Below are positions 43,769 through 53,711 of a DNA stretch of 64,000 nucleotides, one piece after another. The notes under the pieces are model-generated. The model was not told the DNA's origin and made no database searches. It saw nothing but the letters and a program-made list of their open reading frames with translations. The position numbers were made by a program, and so were the translations under genes. The stretch covers positions 1-64,000 of the forward strand of contig NZ_MDEQ02000011.1 of assembly GCF_001883705.2 (NCBI RefSeq), written 5' to 3'. Position 1 is the stretch's first letter, and every line of letters begins with the position of its first letter. The DNA comes from Burkholderia catarinensis (GTDB lineage Bacteria; Pseudomonadota; Gammaproteobacteria; Burkholderiales; Burkholderiaceae).

Positions 43769-46570
43769 TCAAACGTCCGTTTCAACCGCCCCAAACACGC
43801 GGGTCCACAGCGCCGTCACGGCCGCCCGCTCGTCGGCCACCACGGCCGGATCGACCCGCGCCTTCTCCATCCCGTCGAGCCGCAGCTTGTGCTGCAGCTT
43901 CCGGTACTTGCGGTACGCCGCGCCGACGCGCTCGGCCTCGTCCTCGCCCATCAGCCCGAAGCGCGCGACCTCGCGCAGCAGCGCGATGTTGCCCGTGTTG
44001 CGGATCAGCTCGGCGTCGCTCGACGCATGCAGCAGCACCCAGTACTGGACGATGAACTCGATGTCGACCATCCCGCCGCGATCGTGCTTCAGGTCGAACA
44101 GCTCGGTCTGGTTGGGATGACCGGAAAACACCTTGCCGCGCATGTCGACGATTTCCTTCGCGAGCACGCCGCCGTCGCGCGGCGTCGTCAGCACCTGCTG
44201 GCGGATCGCCTCGAAGTCCGCGCCGATCTGCGTGTCGCCCGCGCTGTAGCGGGCGCGCGTCAGCGCCTGGTGTTCCCATACCCACGCGGTATTCGCGGCG
44301 TCGCCCTCGCGCAACTGGTAGCGGCGGAACGCGTCGAGATCGGTGACGAGCAGCCCGGCCTCGCCATTCGGCCGAAGCCGCAGGTCGATGTCGAACAGCG
44401 CGCCCGCACCGGTCGCCGTCGTGAGCCACGTGATCAGGCGCCGCGTGAAGGTCGTGTAGACGTCCGCCGAACGCTCGTCGCGGTCGTCGTACAGGAAGAT
44501 CAGGTCGAGATCCGATGCGTAGCCGAGCTCCTTGCCGCCCAGCTTGCCGTACGCGATCACCGCGAACTTCGGCACGTCGCGATGGCGCTTCGCAAGCTGC
44601 GACCAGACGACTTCGATCGTCACGTCGAGCACCGCGTCGGCCAGTTCGGACAGGCGGTCGCTCACGTGCTCGACCGACAGTTGCCCGGCGAGATCGATCA
44701 GCAGGATCCGGAACACCTCCGCGTGCTGCGCGTGCCGCAGCAGGTCCATCTGCTGCTCGGGGCCGTCGGCCGCCGCGAGGCGCGCGCGCAGCGCATCCTT
44801 GAACGCGGGCCAGTCGAACGGGCTCGCGATCACTTCGTCGTCGAGCAGCTCGTCGAGCAACTGCGGATGGCGGATCAGGTAGCCGCCGCCCCAGCGCGTC
44901 GCGCCGAGCACCGACAGCACGCGCTCGAGCGCGGCCGGATATTCGGTCAGCAACGCGAGATAGACGCCGCGCCGGCTGACCGTCTCGAGCAGGTCGAACA
45001 GGCGCACGATCGTGTCGTCACGGCGCGCGGCGTCGATCCGCGGCGCGGCCTCGAGCGCCCGCTGCGCGACGCTGTCGAAGCGCTGGCGGCTCTTTTCCGG
45101 CAGGCCCGTATAGCGCGACGACTGCCAGATCGCGCGCAGCCGCGCGAGCACGGTGGCCGGATCGGCGAAGCCGAGGCCGCCGAGGCGCGCGACCTGCGCG
45201 TCGTCCTCGCCGTCGTCGGCCAGCGCGCCGCTCCAGATCCACGCGGCCGCCGTGTCGTCGCCTGCCGCGCAGGCGCCGCCGTTCACCTTGTCCGCGAAGA
45301 TCTCGTGGAACTGCGCCTCGACGAAAGTCCGGTGGCCATCCAGCACCGTCATCAGCGCCGCATAGTCGGCAAAGCCGAGCGACGCGGCCAGCGCCGCGCG
45401 TTCGTCGAGCTCGACCGGCATCGCGTGCGTCTGCGCGTCGTTGCGGTACTGCAGCCGGTGCTCGAGCGTGCGCAGGAAGTTGTAAGCGTCGGTCAGGCGC
45501 GCACGTACGTCCTCGCCGATCAGCCCGCGCGCCTGCGCATGGCGCAGCACCGCGAGCGTCGGCCGCACGCGGAATTCCGCATCCTGGCCGCCGCGGATCA
45601 ACTGGAACACCTGCGCGCTGAACTCGATCTCGCGGATCCCGCCGCGCCCGAGCTTGATGTCGTCCGCCTTGTCGGGCCGCATCGACGCGCGGCGAGCGGC
45701 TTCCTGCCGGATCTGCTGGTGCAGCGAGCGGATCGCGCCGATCACGCCGAAATCGAGATAGCGGCGGTACACGAACGGCTTGACGATCGACTCGAGCTGC
45801 GACTCCAGCCGCCGCGCCGCGTCGCTGTCGCCCGCCGACACGAGCCGCCCCTTGATCCATGCATAGCGCTCCCACTCGCGCCCCTGCACGTAGAAATATT
45901 CCTCGAGCATGCCGAGGCTGCAGACGAGCGGCCCCGAATCGCCGTTCGGACGCAACCGCATGTCGACGCGAAACACGTAGCCGTCGGCCGTGACCTCGGA
46001 CAGCACGCCGATCAGGCGCCGGCCGAGCCGCGTGAAGTATTCCTGGGTGGACAGCGGCGCGCGCGCGCCGCCGGTCGTCTCGCCATCGTCCTCGTAGACG
46101 AAGATCAGGTCGATGTCCGACGACACGTTCAGCTCGCGGCCGCCGAGCTTGCCCATCCCGACCACGCCGAGCACGACGCGCTGGCCGTCGGCGCCGCGCG
46201 GCTCGCCGTACAGCGCCTCGAGTTCGTCCGACAGCAGCGCGAGCGAGCGCTGCACGGCCACTTCGGCAAGATCGGTCATCGCGCCCGTCACCTCGGCGAC
46301 GTCCGCCAGCCCGCGCAGGTCGCGCTCCGCGACCGCGCCGAATGCCTCGACACGCAGTTGCCGCAACGCGCGTTTCAGTTGCTCCTCGGTCGGCGCGGCC
46401 GCGCCGGCCTGCGCCGCGAGCAGCTCGGTGAGGCGCGCGTCGAGCTGCGCGCGGCCGAGCGGCGCGGCAGCCCACGCGGCGACCTGGTCGGCCAGCGCAG
46501 GCCGCGCGGCAACCGCGCGGGCAATGTAACGGGAATAGGACGTGCTGATCAGGGCGGAAGCGTCGGTCAT
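43769..46570 (-). CDS. glnE: Bifunctional glutamine synthetase adenylyltransferase / adenylyl-removing enzyme
   Basis: GlnE, 933 residues, adds and removes AMP on glutamine synthetase in response to PII and glutamine. Both nucleotidyltransferase centres are intact: the N-terminal one GMGKLGGRELNVSSDIDLIFVYED and the C-terminal one AYGKLGGKELGYASDLDLIFLYDD, each followed by a helical GlnE/PII-uridylyltransferase-like domain (DIKLGRGGIREIEF; KHDRGGMVDIEFIVQY). The ATG at 46570 (MTDASALIS) is preferred; the frame upstream to 46765 is shadow. Divergent from yhdP across about 230 bp. Confidence 0.95.
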   Translation of the reverse strand: MTDASALISTSYSRYIARAVAARPALADQVAAWAAAPLGRAQLDARLTELLAAQAGAAAPTEEQLKRALRQLRVEAFGAVAERDLRGLADVAEVTGAMTDLAEVAVQRSLALLSDELEALYGEPRGADGQRVVLGVVGMGKLGGRELNVSSDIDLIFVYEDDGETTGGARAPLSTQEYFTRLGRRLIGVLSEVTADGYVFRVDMRLRPNGDSGPLVCSLGMLEEYFYVQGREWERYAWIKGRLVSAGDSDAARRLESQLESIVKPFVYRRYLDFGVIGAIRSLHQQIRQEAARRASMRPDKADDIKLGRGGIREIEFSAQVFQLIRGGQDAEFRVRPTLAVLRHAQARGLIGEDVRARLTDAYNFLRTLEHRLQYRNDAQTHAMPVELDERAALAASLGFADYAALMTVLDGHRTFVEAQFHEIFADKVNGGACAAGDDTAAAWIWSGALADDGEDDAQVARLGGLGFADPATVLARLRAIWQSSRYTGLPEKSRQRFDSVAQRALEAAPRIDAARRDDTIVRLFDLLETVSRRGVYLALLTEYPAALERVLSVLGATRWGGGYLIRHPQLLDELLDDEVIASPFDWPAFKDALRARLAAADGPEQQMDLLRHAQHAEVFRILLIDLAGQLSVEHVSDRLSELADAVLDVTIEVVWSQLAKRHRDVPKFAVIAYGKLGGKELGYASDLDLIFLYDDRDERSADVYTTFTRRLITWLTTATGAGALFDIDLRLRPNGEAGLLVTDLDAFRRYQLREGDAANTAWVWEHQALTRARYSAGDTQIGADFEAIRQQVLTTPRDGGVLAKEIVDMRGKVFSGHPNQTELFDLKHDRGGMVDIEFIVQYWVLLHASSDAELIRNTGNIALLREVARFGLMGEDEAERVGAAYRKYRKLQHKLRLDGMEKARVDPAVVADERAAVTALWTRVFGAVETDV

Positions 46571-46800
46571 CGAGAAGCGGGCCTGGCGGAACGGCCGGCC
46601 GGCACGGGAAAACGCATGCGCGCCCCGCTCCCGACAGGCTCCATGGACTCGGCGCGGTTTTGCGGGACGCGCGTGCGTCCGTCGCGAAACCGCGCGCCGG
46701 AAAGCCCGTGCCGCGCTGCCGCAACGGCCGCCGGCACGAACCCGTGTGATACATTTCAACGTCAATCTGCAAAATTACCATATTGCCGCCCGTCCGCCGC

Positions 46801-49800
46801 ATGTCCGACCGTCAGGAATCCGCCGTAGCTGCGCCCGAAGCGGGACCTCCGAAGCACGATCATCCGGTCCTGCGCCGCGTGTTCAGGGTGACGCTGGCAG
46901 TCGGGATCGGCACGTACTTCGTCGCGTCCGGCGCATTCCTCGGGCTGCGCTATGTGCTGCTGCCCCGCATCGACGAATTCCGCCCGCGCATCGAGCGCCT
47001 CGTGTCCGACAAGCTCCATACGCAGCTTTCGATCGGCAAGCTTTCCCCGAACTGGTCCGGCATGCAGCCGGGCGTCGAAGTCACGAACCTGACGATCCGC
47101 GGCCATGACGGCAAGGTCGCGCTGTCGGTGCCGCATGCGACGGCCGCGCTGTCGTGGATGTCGCTGCTGCGGCTGTCGCCCGTGCTGTCGAGCCTGATCG
47201 TCGACCAGCCCGACCTCGTGGTCGCGCGGGCGGCCGACGGCTCGCTGAGCGTCGCGGGCGTCGGCGTGGCGACCACCCACGGCGGCAACGACACGTTCGG
47301 CACGTGGCTGCTGAAGCAGGAGGCGATCGTGCTGCGCGGCGGCACGCTGCGCTGGCGCGACGCGCAGCACGACGCGCCGGAACTCGCGCTGTCGGGCATC
47401 CGGCTCGCGGTGCTCAACGCCGGCCGCGTGCACAAGGTCGCGCTGCAGGCGCCCGCGAGCGGCACGCTGCTGCTCGGCCCGCTCGATTTCCGTGCGCGCT
47501 TCCGGCACAAGGCGCTCGCCCCGATCGGCAAGCCGTCGAACTGGACGGGCGACGCCTACCTGTCGACGGGTCCGGTCGACCTGCAGACCCTCACGCGCTA
47601 CCTCGACGTGCCGCTCACGATCCACGCGGGCCGCATCGACAACGCGATCTGGGCAACCTTCAGCGACGGCCACCTGCGCTCGGCGGGCGGCGACCTGCAG
47701 GGCGCCGACGTCGTGCTGCGCGTGCGCCCGACGCAGCCGCGGCTCGACGTGCCGACGGTCGGCTTCGGCTGGGACATGGTGCTCGATGCGGGCCACGACT
47801 ACACGCTGCACCTGACGGGCTTCAACGCGGAGCTCGGCCAGCCGCCGCTGCCGGACGGCACGCCGCTCGCCCGCTCGCTCGCGCTGTCGACTCTCACGGC
47901 CCGCTACCGCGTGCCGACCGCCAGCCAGGGGCAGTTGATCAGCGTCGTCGGCGACCGCGTCGATCTGGGCATCCTCAGCGAGTTCATCCGCGGGCTGCCG
48001 CTGCCGGCGCGCCTGCGCAACGAGCTGATCAAGATCGACCCGCGCGGCATGGTGTCGAACTATCACATCGAGGTCGAGCGCGCGAAACCCGCACGGGCCG
48101 AGCTCGCCGACGAGGAGCGGCGCACGGGCGCCGCGCCGATCGTCCGCTACCGCTTCCTCGGCGACCTGCAGGGCATCAGCTTCGCCGCGCAGGAGCCGCC
48201 GCCCGGCCTGTCGCCTCGCGGCCACCCGCGCGCCGGCTGGCCGGGCATCGAGAACCTGTGGGGTCGCGTCGATGCGACCGAGACGGGCGGCACCGCGCAT
48301 TTCGACACGGTCAACGCGGCCGTCACGGTACCCGGCGAATTCGACGAGCCGCGCCTGACGTTCGACCGGCTGCGCGGCAACGCCAAATGGGCGATCACGC
48401 CCGTGCCCGGCGACAAGCACGCGCGCGTCGATGTGACGCTGCCCGACCTGCTCGTCTCGAACCCCGATGCCGAAATCGCGGTGTCGGGCTCGTACACGAA
48501 CCCCGGCCACGGCCGCGGCTCGCTCGACCTGCGCGCCGATTTCGCACGCGCCTCGGTGGCGCGCATTCCGCGCTACCTGCCGACCGGGATGTCCGAGCAC
48601 CTGCGCGACTATCTCGGCCACGCGCTGCAGGACGGCAAGGTGACCAAGGGCGCGTCGATCGTCGCCCGCGGCCCGCTCGAGAAATTCCCGTTCGAACACG
48701 AGCCGGACGCCGGTGTGTTCCATATCGTCGCGCCGTTCACCGGCGGCCGCTTCGAGCCGACGCCGTACCCGCCGCGCAAGCTCGCGAACGGCACACCGAG
48801 CGTCTGGCCGGCGCTCGACGGGATCGACGGCGTGCTCGAGCTCGCGCAGAACAAGCTGCGCTTCGACATCGAGCGCGCGCACTACAAGCGCGTCGCGCTG
48901 ACGAAGGTCGTGGGCCGCATCGACGATCTCGGCAATCCGACCCACTCGCCGCTCATCATCGACGGCCATGCGCAGGGCCCGCTCGCCGACCTGATCGACT
49001 ACGCGGACAACAGCTCGCTCGGCACGATGAGCGGGCATATCGGCCAGCGGATCGATGCGCAGGGGCCCGCGTCGCTCGCGCTCAAGATCACGATTCCGCA
49101 GCACGTCGCGCATCCGCATACGCACGTCGAAGGCGCGCTCGCGTTCGGCGGCAACACGCTGTCGACCAGCGGCGTGCCGCCGCTGTCCGCGCTGCGCGGC
49201 AGCGTCCGGTTCACCGAGGCCGGTGCGTCGCTGCACGACCTGTCGGGGCGTTTCCTCGGCGGCCCGGTACACGCGAACGGCAACTTCCAGTCGCACGGCC
49301 CGTACACGGTGGACGTCGACGGCCGGCTCGCGCTCGACGCCGCGCGCGGCCTGAACCTGCACGGCGCGGCCGCCGCGCTGCTCGAGCACGTGGTCGGCGA
49401 CGCACCGTACAAGGTCGCCGTGCGCGGTGCGCCGGGCCGCCTGCCCGACATCAGCGCGCATTCCGACCTGACGGGCGTCGCGCTGAACTTCCCGGCGCCG
49501 TTCGCGAAGCCGGCCGGCACGCCGATGCCGTTCAGCTTCACGCTGCAGCCGGCGCCGCAGGCGGACGGCAAGCGCCTCGAGCACGCCGACCTGACGCTCG
49601 GCCCCGTGTCCGCGACCTACCTGCTCGACGCGACGCGCGGCCAGCCGCTGCGTGCGGTGCGCGGCGCGATGGGCATTCACCGGATGCCCGACATGCCGCA
49701 GGACGGCGTGAGCGCCGCCGTCGACGTCGACGAGCTGGACGCCGACGCGTGGCTCGCGCTCGCCCACACGCTGCAGCCCGACACGCCGCGCGCGCCGGAA

Positions 49801-51000
49801 CCGCAGGCCGCGCCGCGCGTCGATTTCGCGAGCTTCGCGCCGAAGCGCTTCGCGTTCCATTTCGGCACGCTGAAGCTGCTCAAGCGCAATTGGGAGAACG
49901 TGATCGTCGGCGCGTCGCACGTCGACGAGCTCTGGCAGGCGAACATCGCTTCGAACCAGGTGTCGGGCTACCTGTCGTGGGCGCCGGGCGGCGGCCACAA
50001 CGGCGCGGGCGTGCTGAACGCGCGGCTCGCGAAGCTCGTGATCCCGGACAGCGCGCAGCACGACCTCGTCGGCCGCGCGATGAACCTGCCGACGCCGACC
50101 GACCGCCCGATGCCGTCGGTCGACCTGATCGTCGACCAGGTCGTCGCGCGCGACCACGACATCGGCCGCCTCGTCGTCAATGCGCGCAACATCGACGAGG
50201 ACGGCACGCCCGTGTGGCAGCTCGACAAGCTGGAACTGTCGAACCCGGCCGCGAAGCTGACGGCGACCGGCAACTGGCGCACGTCGCGCCGCGCGCTCGC
50301 CCGCGGCGCCGACGAAACCGATGCACCGCGCCGCACCGTGTTCGACTTCAAGCTCGACATCGACAACGCCGGTGCATTGCTCGACCGCGTCGGCCTGCCG
50401 CGCACGCTCGCGGGCGGTCACGGTTCGGTCACGGGCAAGGTCGGCTGGCGCGGCGGCCCGACCGCGCTCGACTTCCCGTCGCTCGGCGGCCAGGTCGCGC
50501 TCGACCTCGAGCACGGGCAGATCCTGAAGGTCGATCCCGGCGCGGCGAAACTCCTCGGCGTGCTGAGCCTGCAGAGCCTCGCGCGTTTCCTGACGCTGAA
50601 TTTCCGCGACGTGGTCGGCAAGGGGCTGCCGTTCGACAAGATCACGGGTACCGGCCGGATCTCGAACGGGATCGCGCGCACCGACGACTTCTCGATGACG
50701 ACGGCGCCCGCGAACGTGACGGTGCGCGGCGCGGTCGACCTCGGCGCCGAGACGCAGGACCTGCGCGCGCACGTCGCGCCGAAGATCGGCGCCGGCACGG
50801 CGGCGATCGCGGCGGCGATCATCAATCCGCTGCTCGGCGTCGGCGTGCTGGCCGCGAACTACGCGCTGTCGGAGACGCTGTCGCACGCGTTCGCGCTCGA
50901 CTACGCGATCACCGGCTCGTGGGCGCACCCGCACATCGAGCGGGTGCGGGGCGATCAGGGTAAGATGAATCACGGTCCGGCCGATGCGGCGGACCATTGA
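46801..51000 (+). CDS. yhdP: YhdP-family AsmA-like membrane protein
   Basis: A 1399-residue protein of the DUF3971/AsmA2 type. YhdP-like proteins are anchored by one N-terminal inner-membrane helix (here FRVTLAVGIGTYFVASGAF, about 35-55) and span the periplasm as a long beta-rich groove that transports phospholipids to the outer membrane. The N-terminal conserved block LRYVLLPRIDEFRPRIERLVSDKLHTQLSIGKLSPNWSGMQPGVEV and the C-terminal AsmA block (ILKVDPGAAKLLGVLSLQSLARFLTLNFRD, then the final NPLLGVGVLAANYALSETLSHAFALDY) are clear. The first ATG at 46801 is chosen. The very large antisense frame across this gene is an artefact of GC-rich codon usage. Confidence 0.93.
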   Translation: MSDRQESAVAAPEAGPPKHDHPVLRRVFRVTLAVGIGTYFVASGAFLGLRYVLLPRIDEFRPRIERLVSDKLHTQLSIGKLSPNWSGMQPGVEVTNLTIRGHDGKVALSVPHATAALSWMSLLRLSPVLSSLIVDQPDLVVARAADGSLSVAGVGVATTHGGNDTFGTWLLKQEAIVLRGGTLRWRDAQHDAPELALSGIRLAVLNAGRVHKVALQAPASGTLLLGPLDFRARFRHKALAPIGKPSNWTGDAYLSTGPVDLQTLTRYLDVPLTIHAGRIDNAIWATFSDGHLRSAGGDLQGADVVLRVRPTQPRLDVPTVGFGWDMVLDAGHDYTLHLTGFNAELGQPPLPDGTPLARSLALSTLTARYRVPTASQGQLISVVGDRVDLGILSEFIRGLPLPARLRNELIKIDPRGMVSNYHIEVERAKPARAELADEERRTGAAPIVRYRFLGDLQGISFAAQEPPPGLSPRGHPRAGWPGIENLWGRVDATETGGTAHFDTVNAAVTVPGEFDEPRLTFDRLRGNAKWAITPVPGDKHARVDVTLPDLLVSNPDAEIAVSGSYTNPGHGRGSLDLRADFARASVARIPRYLPTGMSEHLRDYLGHALQDGKVTKGASIVARGPLEKFPFEHEPDAGVFHIVAPFTGGRFEPTPYPPRKLANGTPSVWPALDGIDGVLELAQNKLRFDIERAHYKRVALTKVVGRIDDLGNPTHSPLIIDGHAQGPLADLIDYADNSSLGTMSGHIGQRIDAQGPASLALKITIPQHVAHPHTHVEGALAFGGNTLSTSGVPPLSALRGSVRFTEAGASLHDLSGRFLGGPVHANGNFQSHGPYTVDVDGRLALDAARGLNLHGAAAALLEHVVGDAPYKVAVRGAPGRLPDISAHSDLTGVALNFPAPFAKPAGTPMPFSFTLQPAPQADGKRLEHADLTLGPVSATYLLDATRGQPLRAVRGAMGIHRMPDMPQDGVSAAVDVDELDADAWLALAHTLQPDTPRAPEPQAAPRVDFASFAPKRFAFHFGTLKLLKRNWENVIVGASHVDELWQANIASNQVSGYLSWAPGGGHNGAGVLNARLAKLVIPDSAQHDLVGRAMNLPTPTDRPMPSVDLIVDQVVARDHDIGRLVVNARNIDEDGTPVWQLDKLELSNPAAKLTATGNWRTSRRALARGADETDAPRRTVFDFKLDIDNAGALLDRVGLPRTLAGGHGSVTGKVGWRGGPTALDFPSLGGQVALDLEHGQILKVDPGAAKLLGVLSLQSLARFLTLNFRDVVGKGLPFDKITGTGRISNGIARTDDFSMTTAPANVTVRGAVDLGAETQDLRAHVAPKIGAGTAAIAAAIINPLLGVGVLAANYALSETLSHAFALDYAITGSWAHPHIERVRGDQGKMNHGPADAADH

Positions 51001-51062
51001 ACCGCGTGTCGAACGCGCACGGTGCCGGGCCGCACCCCATTTATGACGCAACCGATCCCGCG

Positions 51063-51890
51063 ATGACCGACCACACCCGTTCCGCCACACCCTTTCGGGT
51101 CGCCGCGCTGCAGATGGTGAGCGCGCCGGATGTCGAGCACAACCTCGCCGAAGCCCGCCGCCTGATCGCGGAAGCGGCCGGCGAAGGCGCGCAGCTCGTG
51201 CTGCTGCCCGAGTATTTCTGCTTCATGGGCCACCGCGACACCGACAAGCTCGCGCTCGCCGAACCCTACCAGGACGGCCCGATCCAGCGCTTCCTCGCGG
51301 ACGCCGCGCGCCGCCACGGCATCTGGGTGATCGGCGGCACGCTGCCGCTGAAGGCACCGGAGCCCGATCGCGTGCTGAACACGACGCTCGTGTTCGATCC
51401 GTCCGGCAACGAGGCCGCCCGCTACGACAAGATCCACCTGTTCAACTTCGAGAAAGGCGACGAGTCGTTCGACGAGGCACGCACGATCCGTCCCGGCGAC
51501 GCGGTCGTCGCGTTCGACGCGCCGTTCGGGCGGGTCGGCCTGTCGGTCTGTTACGATCTCCGCTTTCCGGAGCTGTATCGCAGGATGGGCGACTGCGCGC
51601 TGATCGTCGTACCGTCGGCGTTTACGTATACGACGGGCCGCGCGCACTGGGAAACGCTGCTGCGCGCGCGGGCCGTCGAGAACCAGTGCTACGTGCTCGC
51701 GGCCGCCCAGGGCGGCAAGCACGGGAACGGCCGGCGCACCTGGGGCCACAGCATGCTGATCGACCCGTGGGGCGAGATCGTCGCGGTTCGCGATGAAGGT
51801 GCAAGCGTCGTGCTCGGCGCGATCGATCCGCAACGCATCGCCGACGTGCGCCAGAGCCTCCCCGCGTGGCGGCATCGCGTGCTGACCTGA
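51063..51890 (+). CDS. Carbon-nitrogen hydrolase (Nit1/YafV-type omega-amidase or deaminated glutathione amidase)
   Basis: A 275-residue nitrilase-superfamily enzyme with the complete catalytic triad: Glu in LVLLPEYFCFMG, Lys in RYDKIHLFNFE, Cys in VGLSVCYDLRFPELYRRMG. The Nit-type context YTTGRAHWETLLRARAVENQCYVLAAAQ suggests removal of deaminated glutathione (metabolite repair). The frame is open from 50997; the ATG at 51063 is a reasonable start. It is followed at 85 bp by tldD, and the yhdP-nit-tldD order is common in betaproteobacteria. Confidence 0.9.
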   Translation: MTDHTRSATPFRVAALQMVSAPDVEHNLAEARRLIAEAAGEGAQLVLLPEYFCFMGHRDTDKLALAEPYQDGPIQRFLADAARRHGIWVIGGTLPLKAPEPDRVLNTTLVFDPSGNEAARYDKIHLFNFEKGDESFDEARTIRPGDAVVAFDAPFGRVGLSVCYDLRFPELYRRMGDCALIVVPSAFTYTTGRAHWETLLRARAVENQCYVLAAAQGGKHGNGRRTWGHSMLIDPWGEIVAVRDEGASVVLGAIDPQRIADVRQSLPAWRHRVLT

Positions 51891-51975
51891 ATCCGCTTCA
51901 CCGCTTGAAACGCCGCGCGGCCAACCCATCTGCCCAGAAGCACCCGACAACTTTTTGAGAAACCCCGATATCCGC

Positions 51976-53442
51976 ATGAACATCATCGAACCCGGCATCC
52001 GCAACCTCGCGCTGGCGAAGGACATCCTGCTCACGCCGTACGGCCTCGACGAAAGCCTGCTCACGCGCACGATCGCCGACATCTTCACGCATCGCGTCGA
52101 CTACGCGGACCTGTACTTCCAGGCGACCCGCAGCGAAGCGTGGAGCCTCGAGGAAGGCATCGTCAAGTCGGGCAGCTTCAGCATCGACCAGGGCGTCGGC
52201 GTGCGCGCGGTCGCGGGCGACCGCACCGCGTTCGCGTACTCGGACGACCTGTCGCCCGAGGCAATCGCGCAGGCGGCCGCGGCCACCAAGGCGATCGCGG
52301 CGGCCGGCGGCGGCCGGCAGAAGATCAAGGCGGCAACGTCGCTGAAAGGCATCTCGGGTCGCAACCTGTACCTGCCGTCCGATCCGCTCACGTCGCTCGA
52401 CGCGACGGCCAAGGTCAAGCTGCTCGAGCGCATCGAGAAAATGGCGCGCGGGCGCGACCCGCGCGTCACGCAGGTGATGGCGGGCCTCGCCGGCGAATAC
52501 GACGTCGTGCTCGTCGCGCGCAGCGACGGCGCCCTGGCGGCCGACATCCGCCCGCTCGTGCGCGTGTCGGTCACGGTGATCGCCGAGCAGAACGGCCGCC
52601 GCGAGATCGGCTCCGGCGGCGGCGGCGGCCGCTTCGACTACGGCTACTTCACCGATGAAATCCTGTCGAGCTACGTCGACGACGCCGTGCACGCGGCGCT
52701 CGTCAACCTCGACGCACGCCCCGCGCCGGCCGGCGCGATGACGGTCGTGCTCGGGCCGGGCTGGCCGGGCGTGCTGCTGCACGAGGCGATCGGCCACGGC
52801 CTCGAAGGCGACTTCAACCGCAAGGGCTCGTCGGCCTTCGCGGGCCGGATCGGCGAGCAGGTCGCGGCCAAGGGCGTGACCGTCGTCGACGACGGCACGC
52901 TGCCGAACCGCCGCGGGTCGCTGAACATCGACGACGAAGGCAACCCGACGCAGTGCACGACGCTGATCGAGGACGGCATCCTGAAGGGCTACATCCAGGA
53001 CACGCTGAACGCGCGCCTGATGAAGATGCCGGTCACGGGCAACGCGCGGCGCGAGTCGTATGCGGCGCTGCCGATGCCGCGCATGACGAACACGTACATG
53101 CTGAACGGCGACAAGGATCCGCAAGAAATCATCGCGTCGGTGAAGAACGGCCTGTACGCGGTGAACTTCGGCGGCGGCCAGGTCGACATCACGAACGGCA
53201 AGTTCGTGTTCTCGGCGTCCGAGGCGTACATGATCGAGAACGGCAAGATCACCTACCCGGTGAAGGGCGCGACGCTGATCGGCAGCGGCCCCGAATCGCT
53301 GAAGTACGTGAGCATGATCGGCAACGACATGTCGCTCGACACCGGTGTCGGCGTATGCGGCAAGGAAGGCCAGAGCGTGCCGGTCGGCGTCGGCCAGCCG
53401 ACCCTGCGGATCGACAAGATGACGGTCGGCGGTACGGCATAA
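51976..53442 (+). CDS. tldD: Metalloprotease TldD
   Basis: TldD, 488 residues, forms with TldE/PmbA a heterodimeric zinc protease that trims unfolded peptides and processes modified peptides such as microcin B17. The catalytic HExxxH motif is in VLLHEAIGHGLEGDFN, and GTLPNRRGSLNIDDEGNPTQ and VNFGGGQVDITNGKFVFSASEAYMIENG are diagnostic. The ATG at 51976 is chosen over the frame-opening 51955. The partner tldE is not in this window. Confidence 0.95.
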   Translation: MNIIEPGIRNLALAKDILLTPYGLDESLLTRTIADIFTHRVDYADLYFQATRSEAWSLEEGIVKSGSFSIDQGVGVRAVAGDRTAFAYSDDLSPEAIAQAAAATKAIAAAGGGRQKIKAATSLKGISGRNLYLPSDPLTSLDATAKVKLLERIEKMARGRDPRVTQVMAGLAGEYDVVLVARSDGALAADIRPLVRVSVTVIAEQNGRREIGSGGGGGRFDYGYFTDEILSSYVDDAVHAALVNLDARPAPAGAMTVVLGPGWPGVLLHEAIGHGLEGDFNRKGSSAFAGRIGEQVAAKGVTVVDDGTLPNRRGSLNIDDEGNPTQCTTLIEDGILKGYIQDTLNARLMKMPVTGNARRESYAALPMPRMTNTYMLNGDKDPQEIIASVKNGLYAVNFGGGQVDITNGKFVFSASEAYMIENGKITYPVKGATLIGSGPESLKYVSMIGNDMSLDTGVGVCGKEGQSVPVGVGQPTLRIDKMTVGGTA

Positions 53443-53516
53443 CCGCATCGCGGCGCAGGCAATCCGCGCATTTTGAAGAAAGCGCGCGGATTATCCGCAT
53501 TTTCGACGTTTCCCGG

Positions 53517-53545
53517 TTGCCAGCCGCGCGGCGACGGGGTATAAA
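53517..53545 (+). promoter_or_regulatory. Promoter of the aro leader / aroG
   Basis: TTGCCA (53517-53522), 17 bp spacer, TATAAA (53540-53545), giving a start near 53552 and about 30 bases of 5' leader before the leader peptide ATG. Confidence 0.75.
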
Positions 53546-53582
53546 TTCCGAATCAACTTTTTTGACGAACCGAATCCCCGTC

Positions 53583-53648
53583 ATGTCCGCCAAGTTTTAT
53601 TTTTACTTTTTTTGGTATCTCAGACCGCTGGCGGATCGAGAGGGTTGA
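53583..53648 (+). CDS. Aromatic leader peptide for attenuation of aroG (21 aa)
   Basis: A short frame ATG...TGA reads MSAK then FYFYFFWY, then LRPLADREG. Eight consecutive codons (5-12) are all Phe, Tyr or Trp: ttt tat ttt tac ttt ttt tgg tat. It begins about 30 bases after the predicted transcription start and ends 29 bases before the terminator stem. Such a run is the signature of a ribosome-stalling leader peptide like PheL or TrpL, but here all three aromatics are read. The ribosome-binding site is weak. Too short for normal gene callers, its role is inferred from sequence design, and it precedes a DAHP synthase. Confidence 0.88.
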   Translation: MSAKFYFYFFWYLRPLADREG

Positions 53649-53677
53649 TGGCGCGTAAAGCGCAACCGAAATTCCCG

Positions 53678-53711
53678 AAAAAACCGCCGGCGAACCCGGC
53701 GGTTTTTTTTC
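53678..53711 (+). terminator. Attenuator (intrinsic terminator) upstream of aroG
   Basis: A stem aaaaaaccgccgg / ccggcggtttttt (13 bp, loop cgaac) followed by extra Ts. Its 5' arm ccgccggcg (53684-53692) can instead pair with cgctggcgg (53626-53634) inside leader codons 15-18, forming a 9-bp antiterminator with one U-G pair. The two structures are mutually exclusive. Confidence 0.9.

Noticed and set aside
46801..51000. yhdP as a toxin or adhesin because of its size
   Set aside because: N-terminal anchor and AsmA/DUF3971 blocks identify it as a YhdP-type lipid-transport protein.
46762..51090. 1442-codon open frame antisense to yhdP
   Set aside because: Arg/Ala/Asp-rich low-complexity translation without any family motif, opposite a gene with clear conserved blocks; typical shadow of GC-rich third positions.
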